Source: Brevibacillus agri (GTDB lineage: Bacteria > Bacillota > Bacilli > Brevibacillales > Brevibacillaceae). From it: a stretch of DNA of 64,000 nt. Of this stretch, positions 1 to 8,155 are shown in pieces. Below the pieces are notes generated by a model, which was given only the letters and a program-made list of their open reading frames with translations, searched no databases and was not told where the DNA came from. The stretch spans positions 5,070,501-5,134,500 of the forward strand of contig NZ_CP026363.1 of assembly GCF_004117055.1 (NCBI RefSeq), given 5' to 3'. Position 1 is the stretch's first letter, and each line of letters opens with the position of its first letter. A program made the position numbers and the translations under genes.

Positions 1-565
1 CAAAATCTTTTGTATCAAAGCCGATCTCGCGCTGGTTCACGATGGAGAGCTGATGCTTGTGCAAATACTCGATCGGGTCCTCCAACGTAATCACGTGCTT
101 TCTCATCGTGCGGTTGATATAGTCGATCATCGCGGCAAGCGTGGTCGATTTCCCGCTGCCTGTCGGACCTGTTACCAGCAGCAGTCCCTGGGGCTTTTGC
201 GAGAATTTCCGCAAAATCTCCGGCATACAGAGCGATTCAATGGTCGGCACCGATGTCGGAATGACCCGAGCCACGATCCCTGTGCAGCCGCGCTGCTGAT
301 ACGCGTTCACCCGAAAACGGGACACCCCTGCCAGGCCGTAAGAGAAATCCAGCTCGCCTTTTTCCTGGAACTTGTGGTACATGTGCTCCTGGATCAAGGT
401 CCGCGCCATCGACTCGGTGTCTTCCGGAGTGAGCGGCGGCAAATCCAGCCGCTTCAGCTCGCCGTCAATCCGAAAGACAGGCGACGTCCCTACCGATATG
501 TGCAGGTCGGATGCTCTTTTTTCAAAGGCGTACTTCAGCAGCTTGTTAATATCGACACTAGACAC
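1..565 (-). CDS. pilT: Type IV pilus retraction ATPase PilT, partial (C-terminus beyond window)
   Basis: Hexameric cytoplasmic motor ATPase that depolymerises type IV pili. The visible part has the PilT/GspE N-terminal fold (start MSSVDINKLLKYA, then the ASDLHI motif) followed by a Walker A box GPTGSGKST near residue 133 and the Asp-box-like segment ITLEDPIEY. A GTG at 565 is chosen as start: it sits behind a GGAGG, and the upstream ATG frame stops after four codons. It lies 31 bp downstream of the PilB-like gene in the same direction, so the two motor ATPases are probably co-transcribed. The gene runs off the left edge, so Walker B and the C-terminal AIRNLIRE-type motif are not visible; assignment as retraction rather than extension ATPase rests on the short N-terminal domain. 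Confidence 0.92.
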   Translation of the reverse strand, partial: MSSVDINKLLKYAFEKRASDLHISVGTSPVFRIDGELKRLDLPPLTPEDTESMARTLIQEHMYHKFQEKGELDFSYGLAGVSRFRVNAYQQRGCTGIVARVIPTSVPTIESLCMPEILRKFSQKPQGLLLVTGPTGSGKSTTLAAMIDYINRTMRKHVITLEDPIEYLHKHQLSIVNQREIGFDTKDF

Positions 566-596
566 GCTTCATCCTCCCTCTTCCTGACGTCGGCCG

Positions 597-2255
597 TCAC
601 TGGCTGACCGATATCCGATAAATTTCTTCCATGGTGGTGATGCCCTGCTTTACTTTGAGCAGGCCATCGTCGAACAACAGGACCATCCCGTTTTTCATCG
701 CATACTTTTTGTACTCGTGGGACGGGAGGTTTTGGATCAGCATCGAGCGGATCGTGTCGTCGATCTTGAACACCTCGTGAACGGCGATCCTGCCTCGGTA
801 TCCGGTCATTTGACAGCTTGCGCAGCCTTTTCCCCTCCATAATGTTTCCACGTTCAACCCTTTTTGGGCAAACAACTTCTTCTCCTGTTCGGACGCCTGG
901 TATTCCTGCTTGCAGTCCTTGCAGATGCGGCGGACGAGCCGCTGCGCGAGTACGCCGTGCACCGAAGAAGCGATCAAAAACGACGGAATGCCCATGTCCA
1001 CGAGACGGGTAATGCTGCTGACCGCGTCGTTGGTATGCAGCGTGCTGAACACCGAGTGCCCGGTGAGCGCGGCGCGGATGGCGATTTCGGCCGTCTCCCT
1101 GTCGCGAATCTCCCCGACCATGATGATGTCCGGGTCCTGGCGCAAAATCGAGCGCAGCGCGGAAGCGAAGCTCATCCCGATATTTTCGTTGACCTGCACC
1201 TGGTTGATCCCGTCAAGCTGATACTCGACAGGGTCCTCGACGGTAATGATGTTGACATGCTCTGAGTTCAAATGGTTGAGCGCCGAGTACAACGTCGTCG
1301 ATTTCCCGCTTCCCGTCGGGCCCGTCACCAGTACGATCCCGTTGGACATGGTAACCAGCTCTTGAAACATCGCCAGATTGCGCTTCGACAGGCCGAGCTG
1401 GCTCATCTCCACCAGAGCGTTGGTCAGGTCAAGCAGACGCATGACGATTTTTTCCCCGTAGATGGTAGGCAAAGTCGACATCCGGATATCAATTTCCTTG
1501 AAGTCTACATTCATCTGCACCCGGCCATCCTGCGGCATCCTGCGTTCGGCGATGTTCAGATTCGCCATGATTTTCAGCCGGGCCGTCAGCATCCCCTGCA
1601 TGTGCCGCGGCAAGACCCGCTCCGTTCGCATCAGACCATCGATGCGGAAACGGACGCGGATGCCGTCTTCCATCGGCTCGATATGGATGTCGCTCGCCCG
1701 AAGCTGGACAGCCTGCTCAAACATTTGGTTGACCAGGCGAACAATCGGCGAATTGTCGTCAAAAATCCGCGCTTCTTCCAAATCCTCCGGCACTTCGATG
1801 CCTTCCATCAGCTCCTGCACAGAGCCTTGCATGCTGTACATTCGCGAGATGGCGCGCTGAATCTCGTCGCGGGTCGCGATCACCACGTTAATGACAAAAC
1901 CCGTGCTCATCCTCAGCTCGTCAATTGCGTAGTAATCAAGCGGGTCAACCATCGCGACAGTCAGCTTGTTCTCTTCTTTTTTCAACGGAACCAGCGAGTG
2001 GCGGCGAGCCAGCTCCTCTGGCACAATCGCTGACAAAGACGGATCCAGACGCATGCGGAACAGGCTGACATGGGGAATCCCCAACTGGTATTCCAGAATT
2101 TCAATCAGTTGCTGCTCGGTGATGTAGCCGCTTTGCAGCAGGTGGTCACCGAGCTTCAGCTTCGATTTTTTTTGTTCGACCAGCGCTTCCTGCAACTGGT
2201 CGGCGGTAACGATGCCGCTCTCGACCAAGATGTCGCCAAGCCTTTTGCGGGACAA
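597..2255 (-). CDS. pilB: Type IV pilus assembly ATPase PilB (GspE/PulE family)
   Basis: Cytoplasmic ATPase driving pilus (or pseudopilus) extension. The 552-residue protein has an N-terminal T2SSE_N/MshEN-type domain (residues 1-150), the ASDIHIEP motif, Walker A GPTGSGKST around residue 315, the Asp box ITVEDPVEYQ, a Walker B segment (DPDIIMVGEIRD) with the His box STLHTNDA, and a four-cysteine zinc site (CKDC...CASC) near residues 445-475, which is typical of PilB/GspE. Length is normal for the family. Translation seems to start at a TTG behind a GGGGGGAG. It precedes pilT and follows the VanW gene on the same strand, forming an apparent operon that continues left of the window. Confidence 0.95.
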   Translation of the reverse strand: MSRKRLGDILVESGIVTADQLQEALVEQKKSKLKLGDHLLQSGYITEQQLIEILEYQLGIPHVSLFRMRLDPSLSAIVPEELARRHSLVPLKKEENKLTVAMVDPLDYYAIDELRMSTGFVINVVIATRDEIQRAISRMYSMQGSVQELMEGIEVPEDLEEARIFDDNSPIVRLVNQMFEQAVQLRASDIHIEPMEDGIRVRFRIDGLMRTERVLPRHMQGMLTARLKIMANLNIAERRMPQDGRVQMNVDFKEIDIRMSTLPTIYGEKIVMRLLDLTNALVEMSQLGLSKRNLAMFQELVTMSNGIVLVTGPTGSGKSTTLYSALNHLNSEHVNIITVEDPVEYQLDGINQVQVNENIGMSFASALRSILRQDPDIIMVGEIRDRETAEIAIRAALTGHSVFSTLHTNDAVSSITRLVDMGIPSFLIASSVHGVLAQRLVRRICKDCKQEYQASEQEKKLFAQKGLNVETLWRGKGCASCQMTGYRGRIAVHEVFKIDDTIRSMLIQNLPSHEYKKYAMKNGMVLLFDDGLLKVKQGITTMEEIYRISVSQ

Positions 2256-2288
2256 GAGACTCCCCCCTCTTACGTACGGTTGCTTTGC

Positions 2289-3872
2289 CTAGTTTTGATA
2301 AATAATGCCGTTTACCACTTCCGTCCCGCCAGTGCTTCCGCTGTTTGCGTCAGTGGAAGGGGCGCTTGGCATCGGTATGTCTGGAGGCGGTGCAGCGGCA
2401 GGTGTTCCGCCGCCGTCATCAGCCGTTTCGGCCGGAGCCGCATCGCCTTCCTGTTGCGCCCCTGGCACAGTTGTCGCCCGCGCCTTCTTGTCTTTTTCAT
2501 AAACGGGGCCAACCGCAACGACGTTGTGCAGCGGCTTGTAGTAATCCTCGGAAACCTTTTGCTTCCGGAATATCCCGTTCTCCTGCCAGCTCTGGTAAAC
2601 GGCGACCGTGAAGCCCTCGCTGCCTTTGCGCTCGATGAACTCCTCGTTTGGCCCCAGCGTTTGGTCTACGCGAACAATCGTATTCGGCAACACCGTCGCG
2701 CCTTTTTCCGTAACAAGCGTCGCCACAGGCACGTCCTGCTTTGCCCCGAAAAGCGCCACTCGCACCTGATTGCTCTGCAGTGCCGCATGGATAAACAGCG
2801 GCTTCTCCGTCTGGTTGGAAAAGCGCAGATCGAGTTCTTCCCCATCGACCCGCGCTTCCAGCCCTGCACTTGTATAGGAAACAGGCCGCTGAGCCGCATG
2901 CCGCTCGATCACGGTCAGACGGTTCTGCAAAATGGTTTGGTAGAGAGCAGTCGCTGCCTGTGTCGCGGCTCCACCGAGCTGGTCCGGAACGACTTGTTCG
3001 TCGGCGAGAATCGGCTGCAGCACATAGCCGTTTTCCTGCGTGTACGGCCCTGTCGCCTTCAGGAAGGAAAACGTCTCGCCAGGCAAAACGACCGTGCCGT
3101 TCAGGCGGGAGACGAGCTGCTGCAAATTGGCAAGCCCGCTGCTCCCGGAAACAGCCATCGGCAAAGACTGCTCAGCCAGCATGTTTTTGATCGACTCCAA
3201 ATCTGCTGTGCGGATTTGTGGAACGTCTTCCTGTACAGCCAGACGAAGCTCTCCCGACCAATCTGCGAGATTGGACGAGATGACTTGCTCAAAGGCGGAC
3301 AAAGACTGCTCCAGATTGATCCGGTAACCGACCACCTCTGGCACGATCGAGATCGTATTCCCCGAAACAGCTCCTGTCGCAGACACAGCCGGGCGCTCGA
3401 TCTGTTGTCCGATGGCGTCAAGCTGCCTGGACATCTCCGCGCGATCAAAGGCAATCTTGATCGGCACATTGACAGGCGCAGAATCCCCCCACAAGCGGGA
3501 GAAAAACCCGGTCTTTTCTCGGGAGCGGGCATACGCCTCCTGCAAGGTCGCTTCTACATCAAAGCTGAGTTGCAGCTTGCTTTTGTCAATCGGGTACGCT
3601 TGTCCATCCAGTACAAAGCGAATTTCTGTATTTCGGCTGGCCTGTACGGCCTCAAGCAGCTTCTGCCTTGCTTCCTCATATGTCTGGCCGCCTACGGGAA
3701 GCGATGCGATCCTGATCTCTTCCTGGAAAATCTTCTCGCCAAAAGTGGCGCCTCCCCACTCGATCATCGAAAAAAGCGAAAGCGCCGGGATCAGGATGAG
3801 CTGGACGAAAAATATGGCAAAGAACCAAGAAAACGAATAGCGCCGTCGAGGCGAGATTTGGGTTGCGTACAT
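2289..3872 (-). CDS. VanW family protein with peptidoglycan-binding-like and G5-like domains
   Basis: Predicted membrane-anchored envelope protein of 527 residues. An N-terminal transmembrane segment (about residues 14-38) is followed by a PG_binding_4-type region (residues 60-250), a VanW domain (about 255-370, with LPGETFSFLKATGPYTQENGY and a GGAATQAATALYQT motif), a G5-like strand-rich region, and a disordered Ala/Pro/Gly-rich tail. VanW proteins occur beside glycopeptide-resistance and cell-wall genes, but their biochemical role is unknown. It sits 33 bp upstream of pilB and 23 bp downstream of the acidic membrane protein gene, so here it may help the pilus machine cross the peptidoglycan layer. 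That role is inferred from position only. Confidence 0.88.
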   Translation of the reverse strand: MYATQISPRRRYSFSWFFAIFFVQLILIPALSLFSMIEWGGATFGEKIFQEEIRIASLPVGGQTYEEARQKLLEAVQASRNTEIRFVLDGQAYPIDKSKLQLSFDVEATLQEAYARSREKTGFFSRLWGDSAPVNVPIKIAFDRAEMSRQLDAIGQQIERPAVSATGAVSGNTISIVPEVVGYRINLEQSLSAFEQVISSNLADWSGELRLAVQEDVPQIRTADLESIKNMLAEQSLPMAVSGSSGLANLQQLVSRLNGTVVLPGETFSFLKATGPYTQENGYVLQPILADEQVVPDQLGGAATQAATALYQTILQNRLTVIERHAAQRPVSYTSAGLEARVDGEELDLRFSNQTEKPLFIHAALQSNQVRVALFGAKQDVPVATLVTEKGATVLPNTIVRVDQTLGPNEEFIERKGSEGFTVAVYQSWQENGIFRKQKVSEDYYKPLHNVVAVGPVYEKDKKARATTVPGAQQEGDAAPAETADDGGGTPAAAPPPDIPMPSAPSTDANSGSTGGTEVVNGIIYQN

Positions 3873-3895
3873 ACGTCAACGCCTTTCTTTATCGG

Positions 3896-4714
3896 TTATT
3901 CATTTGTCTGCTTGTCATCGTGGATGAAATTCCATTCATGCTCATCTGCTTTCCCGACATCTGTCCGTTCCGTTGTGTCAGGCATGGTTTTCTTTTCGGC
4001 AGGAGACTCTTCCTCGAAAAAGTAGATGATCCGATCCTCGTCTGCTTCCTCGGCCTCTATTTTTGCCGAAGGAGGATCCAGTGCAGGCATGAACGGAATC
4101 GTCTCCGCTTCTTCCTCCTGCAAAAAGTCGTAGCTGATCGCCTCATCCTCGTCGCGGATTTCCGGCAAGCTGCCTTCCTCCTGGCTCACGGCCACTTCAG
4201 CCAAAGCCGCCTGTTCGACTTCTTCCTCCAGCTCCAGTTCCAACTCAAGGTCATGCTCAAGCTCATGCTGCTGCTCACTCTCATGCTGCTGCTCACTCTC
4301 ATGCTGCTGCTCACTCTCATGCTGCTGCTCAAGCTCACTCACCGCTGGCACGCCTTCGTCTTGCTGCTCATCCGCTGCCTCTTCCAAACTCCACGGATGC
4401 TGCCGACCCAGCTCCGCTGTCGCCGGCACAGAAAAAACAGGAGCAAATCCGCCTCTCCTTACAGGCACTGCGGACAGCTTCCATGCGCCCCACGCCAGGC
4501 AAACCGCGAGCAAAAGAAAAACGGACAGCCACAGCCACAAGCTTGTGTAAGCAATAAAGAAAGGAGAAACGGCGCCGATCAGGACCGCCCCCGCTGCTAC
4601 CAGCCAGCCTTTTCGCGCAAAAGTGCGCTTCGCCCTCCGATAGAGCATCACTCCAAATAGGGCAGACAATAGAAAATAGCAGCCAATAAATATCAGGACA
4701 CCTGTTGTATCCAT
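3896..4714 (-). CDS. Membrane protein with acidic Gln/His/Glu repeat tail
   Basis: Unrecognised 272-residue protein that appears to be the first gene of the minus-strand pilus operon. The N-terminus holds one hydrophobic helix, a basic stretch and two more adjacent helices (about residues 5-75), followed by a long, strongly acidic cytoplasmic or extracytoplasmic tail. Within the tail the hexapeptide EQQHES is repeated about four times and passes into alternating Glu/Leu, encoded by near-identical 18-bp DNA units at about 4264-4340. The in-frame unit length means copy number can vary without breaking the frame. Position suggests a pilus-accessory role, but no family was recognised. Confidence 0.75.
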   Translation of the reverse strand: MDTTGVLIFIGCYFLLSALFGVMLYRRAKRTFARKGWLVAAGAVLIGAVSPFFIAYTSLWLWLSVFLLLAVCLAWGAWKLSAVPVRRGGFAPVFSVPATAELGRQHPWSLEEAADEQQDEGVPAVSELEQQHESEQQHESEQQHESEQQHELEHDLELELELEEEVEQAALAEVAVSQEEGSLPEIRDEDEAISYDFLQEEEAETIPFMPALDPPSAKIEAEEADEDRIIYFFEEESPAEKKTMPDTTERTDVGKADEHEWNFIHDDKQTNE

Positions 4715-4891
4715 CTTTATTTCACCCTATCCTCTCAAAAAATATGCCATTAGACCCATTCCTTTCTCTCTAACCCGATTCGACTTTGATGTGCAAATTC
4801 CTGTTCGAAATTTTGACATTCCTGTATAATATCCTATTTTTCTCATTTCGTGTACAATAAGGTCACGAACCTTTCCAGGAGGATAACCAGG

Positions 4892-5410
4892 ATGAAAGTA
4901 CTAGATAACGAAAAAGGCTTGTCCTTGGTCGAAGTGGTCGCATCGCTTCTGATTTTTTCCATCGCCCTCCTGTTTTTGAGCCATTTTCTCGTCAGAAGCT
5001 TTGAAATCTCCGGCAATCAGGACAGTCGGCAAGTCGCCATGAACTTGGCCAGGCAGACTGTGGAAGAGTGGCGGGCCGGAAATGGCGTGATCCCAGCCGA
5101 TCAGCAGCAAGGAATTTCGCTGGCAGATCAATACTTGGGCAAACCGCTTCCTTTTCACCTGCTCGCAAGCATCTGCTCCAACGAGGCACCGAATTGGCCC
5201 AACGACTTCAAGGGGATCAAGCTCGCTGACATGACCATCAACGATCGCGTCTACCAGACTTACGTGCTCCCCCGGTTTATCACAACAGAGCAAACAGCAT
5301 CCCAGTCGCTCATCAGAGTCGTCGTCACAGTCTTTTCAAACGATGTGAAAGTCGCGGAGCTGGAAACATTGATAGCCAATCCAGAGATTGGGCAGGAGAA
5401 TGACGCATGA
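4892..5410 (+). CDS. Prepilin-type N-terminal cleavage/methylation protein (PilV-like)
   Basis: Minor pilin-like protein of about 172 residues. The start at 4892 is chosen because a perfect AGGAGG lies at 4877-4882; the longer in-frame extension upstream has no ribosome-binding site. The N-terminus shows the type III signal peptide: a short leader MKVLDNEKG, then LSLVEVVASLLIFSIALLFL, in which prepilin peptidase would cut after Gly and the Glu at mature position 5 is present. The rest is a globular domain without recognised motifs. It overlaps the next prepilin gene by an ATGA and is divergent from the pilB/pilT operon. Confidence 0.88.
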   Translation: MKVLDNEKGLSLVEVVASLLIFSIALLFLSHFLVRSFEISGNQDSRQVAMNLARQTVEEWRAGNGVIPADQQQGISLADQYLGKPLPFHLLASICSNEAPNWPNDFKGIKLADMTINDRVYQTYVLPRFITTEQTASQSLIRVVVTVFSNDVKVAELETLIANPEIGQENDA

Positions 5411-6180
5411 TAATCAGATCGCGCAAACTACCGCTAACCAAATACCTCAAGGATGAACGCGGGCTTACGCTCGTTGAGGTGCTCACCACGTCGCTCATTT
5501 TCTTTGCCATCTTGATCCCGCTGATCGGTGTGTACGTCAAAGGAGTAGAAATCTATCAAACTACTTCCTTAAAAAACACGTTGCGAAACGATACAGATTT
5601 TGTCATTGGCGACGTGATGCGCACGATCCAGGAGGCGGACTACGTCAAGCTGCCTTCTGCCTCGGCCGACCCCGAGCAAGGATCAGCGGACGATACGGCA
5701 GCACGGCATATCGTCAGCGCCTCTTTTCCCGAGTTTGCCGATGCCACCAGCTCCAGCCAGGTCTATTTGCACAAGCGCTCCGTCAAAATTGATCGAGCCT
5801 CCACGAGCACGCAAACAGTGTCGCTGCTCACCAGGGAAACGTATGCTTTTGCCGCCTGTGAAACACACGGGTCAGAGATCAATCCATGCAGCCACATTCC
5901 CTTTCCGGCAGATCGTAACCAGTATATGGTAAAAGGCTTTTTCACCATGCCTCAGCAAGAAAACGACGATGCAGCCCAAAAACAGGTAGTTCTCTATCTC
6001 GTCGTTGCCCTGCGCTACGGTTCTTTCCCGCTTCCTTCCACAGAGGAGGACAGGCAAAACCACCAGCTTTTTGCCAATTGGACCGAGGTGGAGAACGCCG
6101 TCACACAAAACACGGAAAAAGCCCAGTATGTACGTGTCGTCCGTACGGAAATCGAGCTGGGCAGCGAGCAGAAGGGGTGA
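5407..6180 (+). CDS. Prepilin-type N-terminal cleavage/methylation protein (PilW-like)
   Basis: Second minor-prepilin-like protein, 257 residues. A 17-residue basic leader ending KDERG precedes the LTLVEVLTTSLIFFAIL hydrophobic segment with the conserved Glu, so it should be processed by PilD and inserted in the membrane before pilus assembly. The size and position between a PilV-like and a PilX-like protein fit a PilW-type minor pilin. Start ATG overlaps the stop of the preceding gene (ATGA), giving translational coupling; the next gene starts five bases after its stop. Two cysteines in the C-terminal half (ACETHGSEINPCSH) could form a disulfide. Confidence 0.85.
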   Translation: MIIRSRKLPLTKYLKDERGLTLVEVLTTSLIFFAILIPLIGVYVKGVEIYQTTSLKNTLRNDTDFVIGDVMRTIQEADYVKLPSASADPEQGSADDTAARHIVSASFPEFADATSSSQVYLHKRSVKIDRASTSTQTVSLLTRETYAFAACETHGSEINPCSHIPFPADRNQYMVKGFFTMPQQENDDAAQKQVVLYLVVALRYGSFPLPSTEEDRQNHQLFANWTEVENAVTQNTEKAQYVRVVRTEIELGSEQKG

Positions 6181-6184
6181 GTCC

Positions 6185-8086
6185 ATGCAGATCGTCAAAG
6201 AAGAGAGGGGCGGCGCCCTTGTCATCGTCTTTTTTATCATTGTCCTGTTTACGGTCCTGGCCCTCTCGCTCGCCAGCTACACCATGCAGAGCGTAAAGCA
6301 GCGCACCTTTGCCGAGGATGAGGTGCAGGGCAAACTGCTGGCAGACGCGGGACTGGCCTATTTCCAGGAGTATTTGGAGACGCAGTTGCAGATGCCTCAT
6401 TCCTTCCTGAACGGGAATGGGACGATCAGCGAGGTGCGGGATTCTTTGTCGCGTCCCACTGAGGTGCCAGTGACCCAATCCAGCGACAAGGTCATCGACC
6501 TGGTCGAGAGCATCTCCGCTACGGAACCGAATACATACAAGGAAATCCGCTTGCCGGGCTTGAACGGCAGCTTCGCCATCCATACCGCCATCGAGTCGCG
6601 GATTCCCCGCGACACCGGCAGCACCAGCCAGCCGTATGTGCTGAAGCTCAAAGTGTCCGTGATCGGCATTCCCGACCGGGCGGAAAACTTGCGGAAGGTC
6701 AAGCTCACCTCGACTGTCTACGTGAATACCGTGCCTGCGCCTTTTCACTATGCGATCAGCACTCCCGGCCAACTGCGGCTTTTCGGCGGGAGCAACGTGA
6801 TTGGCAACATCGCAGCCGACTCGGTTGTGACCAGCTCGCGCTATCGTTACAGCTCGTTGAAAAATACGGAGGACAGCGATCCGGCAAACGATGAGGTAGT
6901 CTGGGAGGTCGGCACAAGCGGTCCCAACTACGTGGAGGGCGAAATTTTCCTGCCGAGCCGCAGCCGCCTGATGGAAATTGCCGCTTTTCCTGCGGAGGAG
7001 CCGAGCAGCACCGCTTTTTCCGGCCCGCGAATTGCTGATCTGGAATCTGCCTTCGTCCCCAGCCCGCTGCCAGACACGGAGGAAAATGCGGTTACGCTCA
7101 GTGCTGATCCGGCCACGCCGTACATCCCCGGATATGAGCCGCCTATCGTGACCGAAAGAAACCGTCCGACAGATTCGCTGTTCATAGATGAACAAGTGGG
7201 AAGCACGGCGAAATACGTCTCCGACCGCATCCGCGAAGGAAAAGCACTCGCGACCAGCGCACAGCAAATGCCGCCTGTCGAATCGGCCAGATGGTTCAGA
7301 GACCCTGACGAAGCGGATGGCGCAGTGCCTCCTGGCTTTATCGATGCCTACGCGCCGAGCGGTGAGTTGCTCGTCATCGAATCGCCTTATCGCGATGCCA
7401 ACCCGGATTTCCTGAACCTGACGGCCCGCTTCACGGGAGATTCGCTGGAAAACATTCGCCATCTGTACATCAGCGGTCCGGACGGCGAAGGAATGGCAGC
7501 GGTAGAGATGGGCAGAAGCGGCTCGTTCAAGGCGGAGCCGGACCATGAAGGCAAGCCTTTCACTTACACGGGCACGATCTACATCAAGGGCAACCTGGAC
7601 ATTGTCGGAGACGTGTCCATCAACGGCACGGTTTATGTCGATGGCAACGTGGTCATTCGCGAGATCCAAAATATTACGCAGCCCGGTCGGAAAAACAACC
7701 TGGTCATTATCGCGTCCGGCACGATCAGCCTCACAGACAGGTACAAAGACGAAAGCTCGATCGACAGCAAGGACATTTATCCACTCTCGGCCTTCCTGTA
7801 CTCGGAGAGCGCCATGGAGATTTACTCGATCAACTCCCACAACCGGCTGATTGGCGGAATCGCCACAGGCCGCAGCGTGCGTGATGCTGTAGAAGAAGGA
7901 ACCAGCTACATCGAATTGAACTCCGTGCGCGAAGACCGTGCGGAAAAGCCACCGACGCACATGTCGATTTCTTTTGACCGCAACATTTTCGAAGAGAAGA
8001 CACCGGGCCTCCCGCCTGGCGACCGTTTTCACATCGACATGTACGACAAAGAGTATCCCGAAGTAGGAGATCCGATCCTGGAGTAA
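6185..8086 (+). CDS. PilX-like pilus assembly protein with large C-terminal domain
   Basis: Third gene of the plus-strand pilus cluster, about 633 residues. Start at 6185 is chosen because it lies directly after the previous gene's stop with AGAAGGGGTGA as ribosome-binding site; the track's longer frame overlaps that gene. The N-terminus (MQIVKEERGGALVIVFFIIV) is a PilX_N-like segment with a single membrane helix but without the canonical prepilin Glu. The remainder is a large extracellular beta-rich domain; a stretch about residues 455-500 (GTIYIKGNLDIVGDVSINGT) looks like a right-handed beta-helix or polymer-forming repeat. Function beyond a surface or pilus-tip role is not known. Confidence 0.8.
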   Translation: MQIVKEERGGALVIVFFIIVLFTVLALSLASYTMQSVKQRTFAEDEVQGKLLADAGLAYFQEYLETQLQMPHSFLNGNGTISEVRDSLSRPTEVPVTQSSDKVIDLVESISATEPNTYKEIRLPGLNGSFAIHTAIESRIPRDTGSTSQPYVLKLKVSVIGIPDRAENLRKVKLTSTVYVNTVPAPFHYAISTPGQLRLFGGSNVIGNIAADSVVTSSRYRYSSLKNTEDSDPANDEVVWEVGTSGPNYVEGEIFLPSRSRLMEIAAFPAEEPSSTAFSGPRIADLESAFVPSPLPDTEENAVTLSADPATPYIPGYEPPIVTERNRPTDSLFIDEQVGSTAKYVSDRIREGKALATSAQQMPPVESARWFRDPDEADGAVPPGFIDAYAPSGELLVIESPYRDANPDFLNLTARFTGDSLENIRHLYISGPDGEGMAAVEMGRSGSFKAEPDHEGKPFTYTGTIYIKGNLDIVGDVSINGTVYVDGNVVIREIQNITQPGRKNNLVIIASGTISLTDRYKDESSIDSKDIYPLSAFLYSESAMEIYSINSHNRLIGGIATGRSVRDAVEEGTSYIELNSVREDRAEKPPTHMSISFDRNIFEEKTPGLPPGDRFHIDMYDKEYPEVGDPILE

Positions 8087-8091
8087 AAGCA

Positions 8092-8140
8092 AAAGTGCCA
8101 ATGCGAGACAAACCAGTTCGCATTGGCACTTTCTATTTTT
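8092..8140. terminator. Bidirectional rho-independent terminator
   Basis: A perfect 15-bp inverted repeat (AAAGTGCCAATGCGA and its complement, 8092-8106 and 8118-8132) with an 11-base loop lies between the convergent pilus cluster and the DUF5057 gene. Both stem ends carry A/T tracts, so it can end transcription from either side. Confidence 0.88.
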
Positions 8141-8155
8141 CATGTCAGGAAGCGG

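Noticed and set aside
4814..4832. TTGACA and TATAAT near the divergent pilus promoters
   Set aside because: The two hexamers are only about 6 bp apart, so they cannot form one promoter.
6101..8143. Long antisense frame opposite the PilX-like gene, and similar long frames opposite pilB and cas genes
   Set aside because: High-GC shadow frames without ribosome-binding sites; the coding strand has recognised domains.
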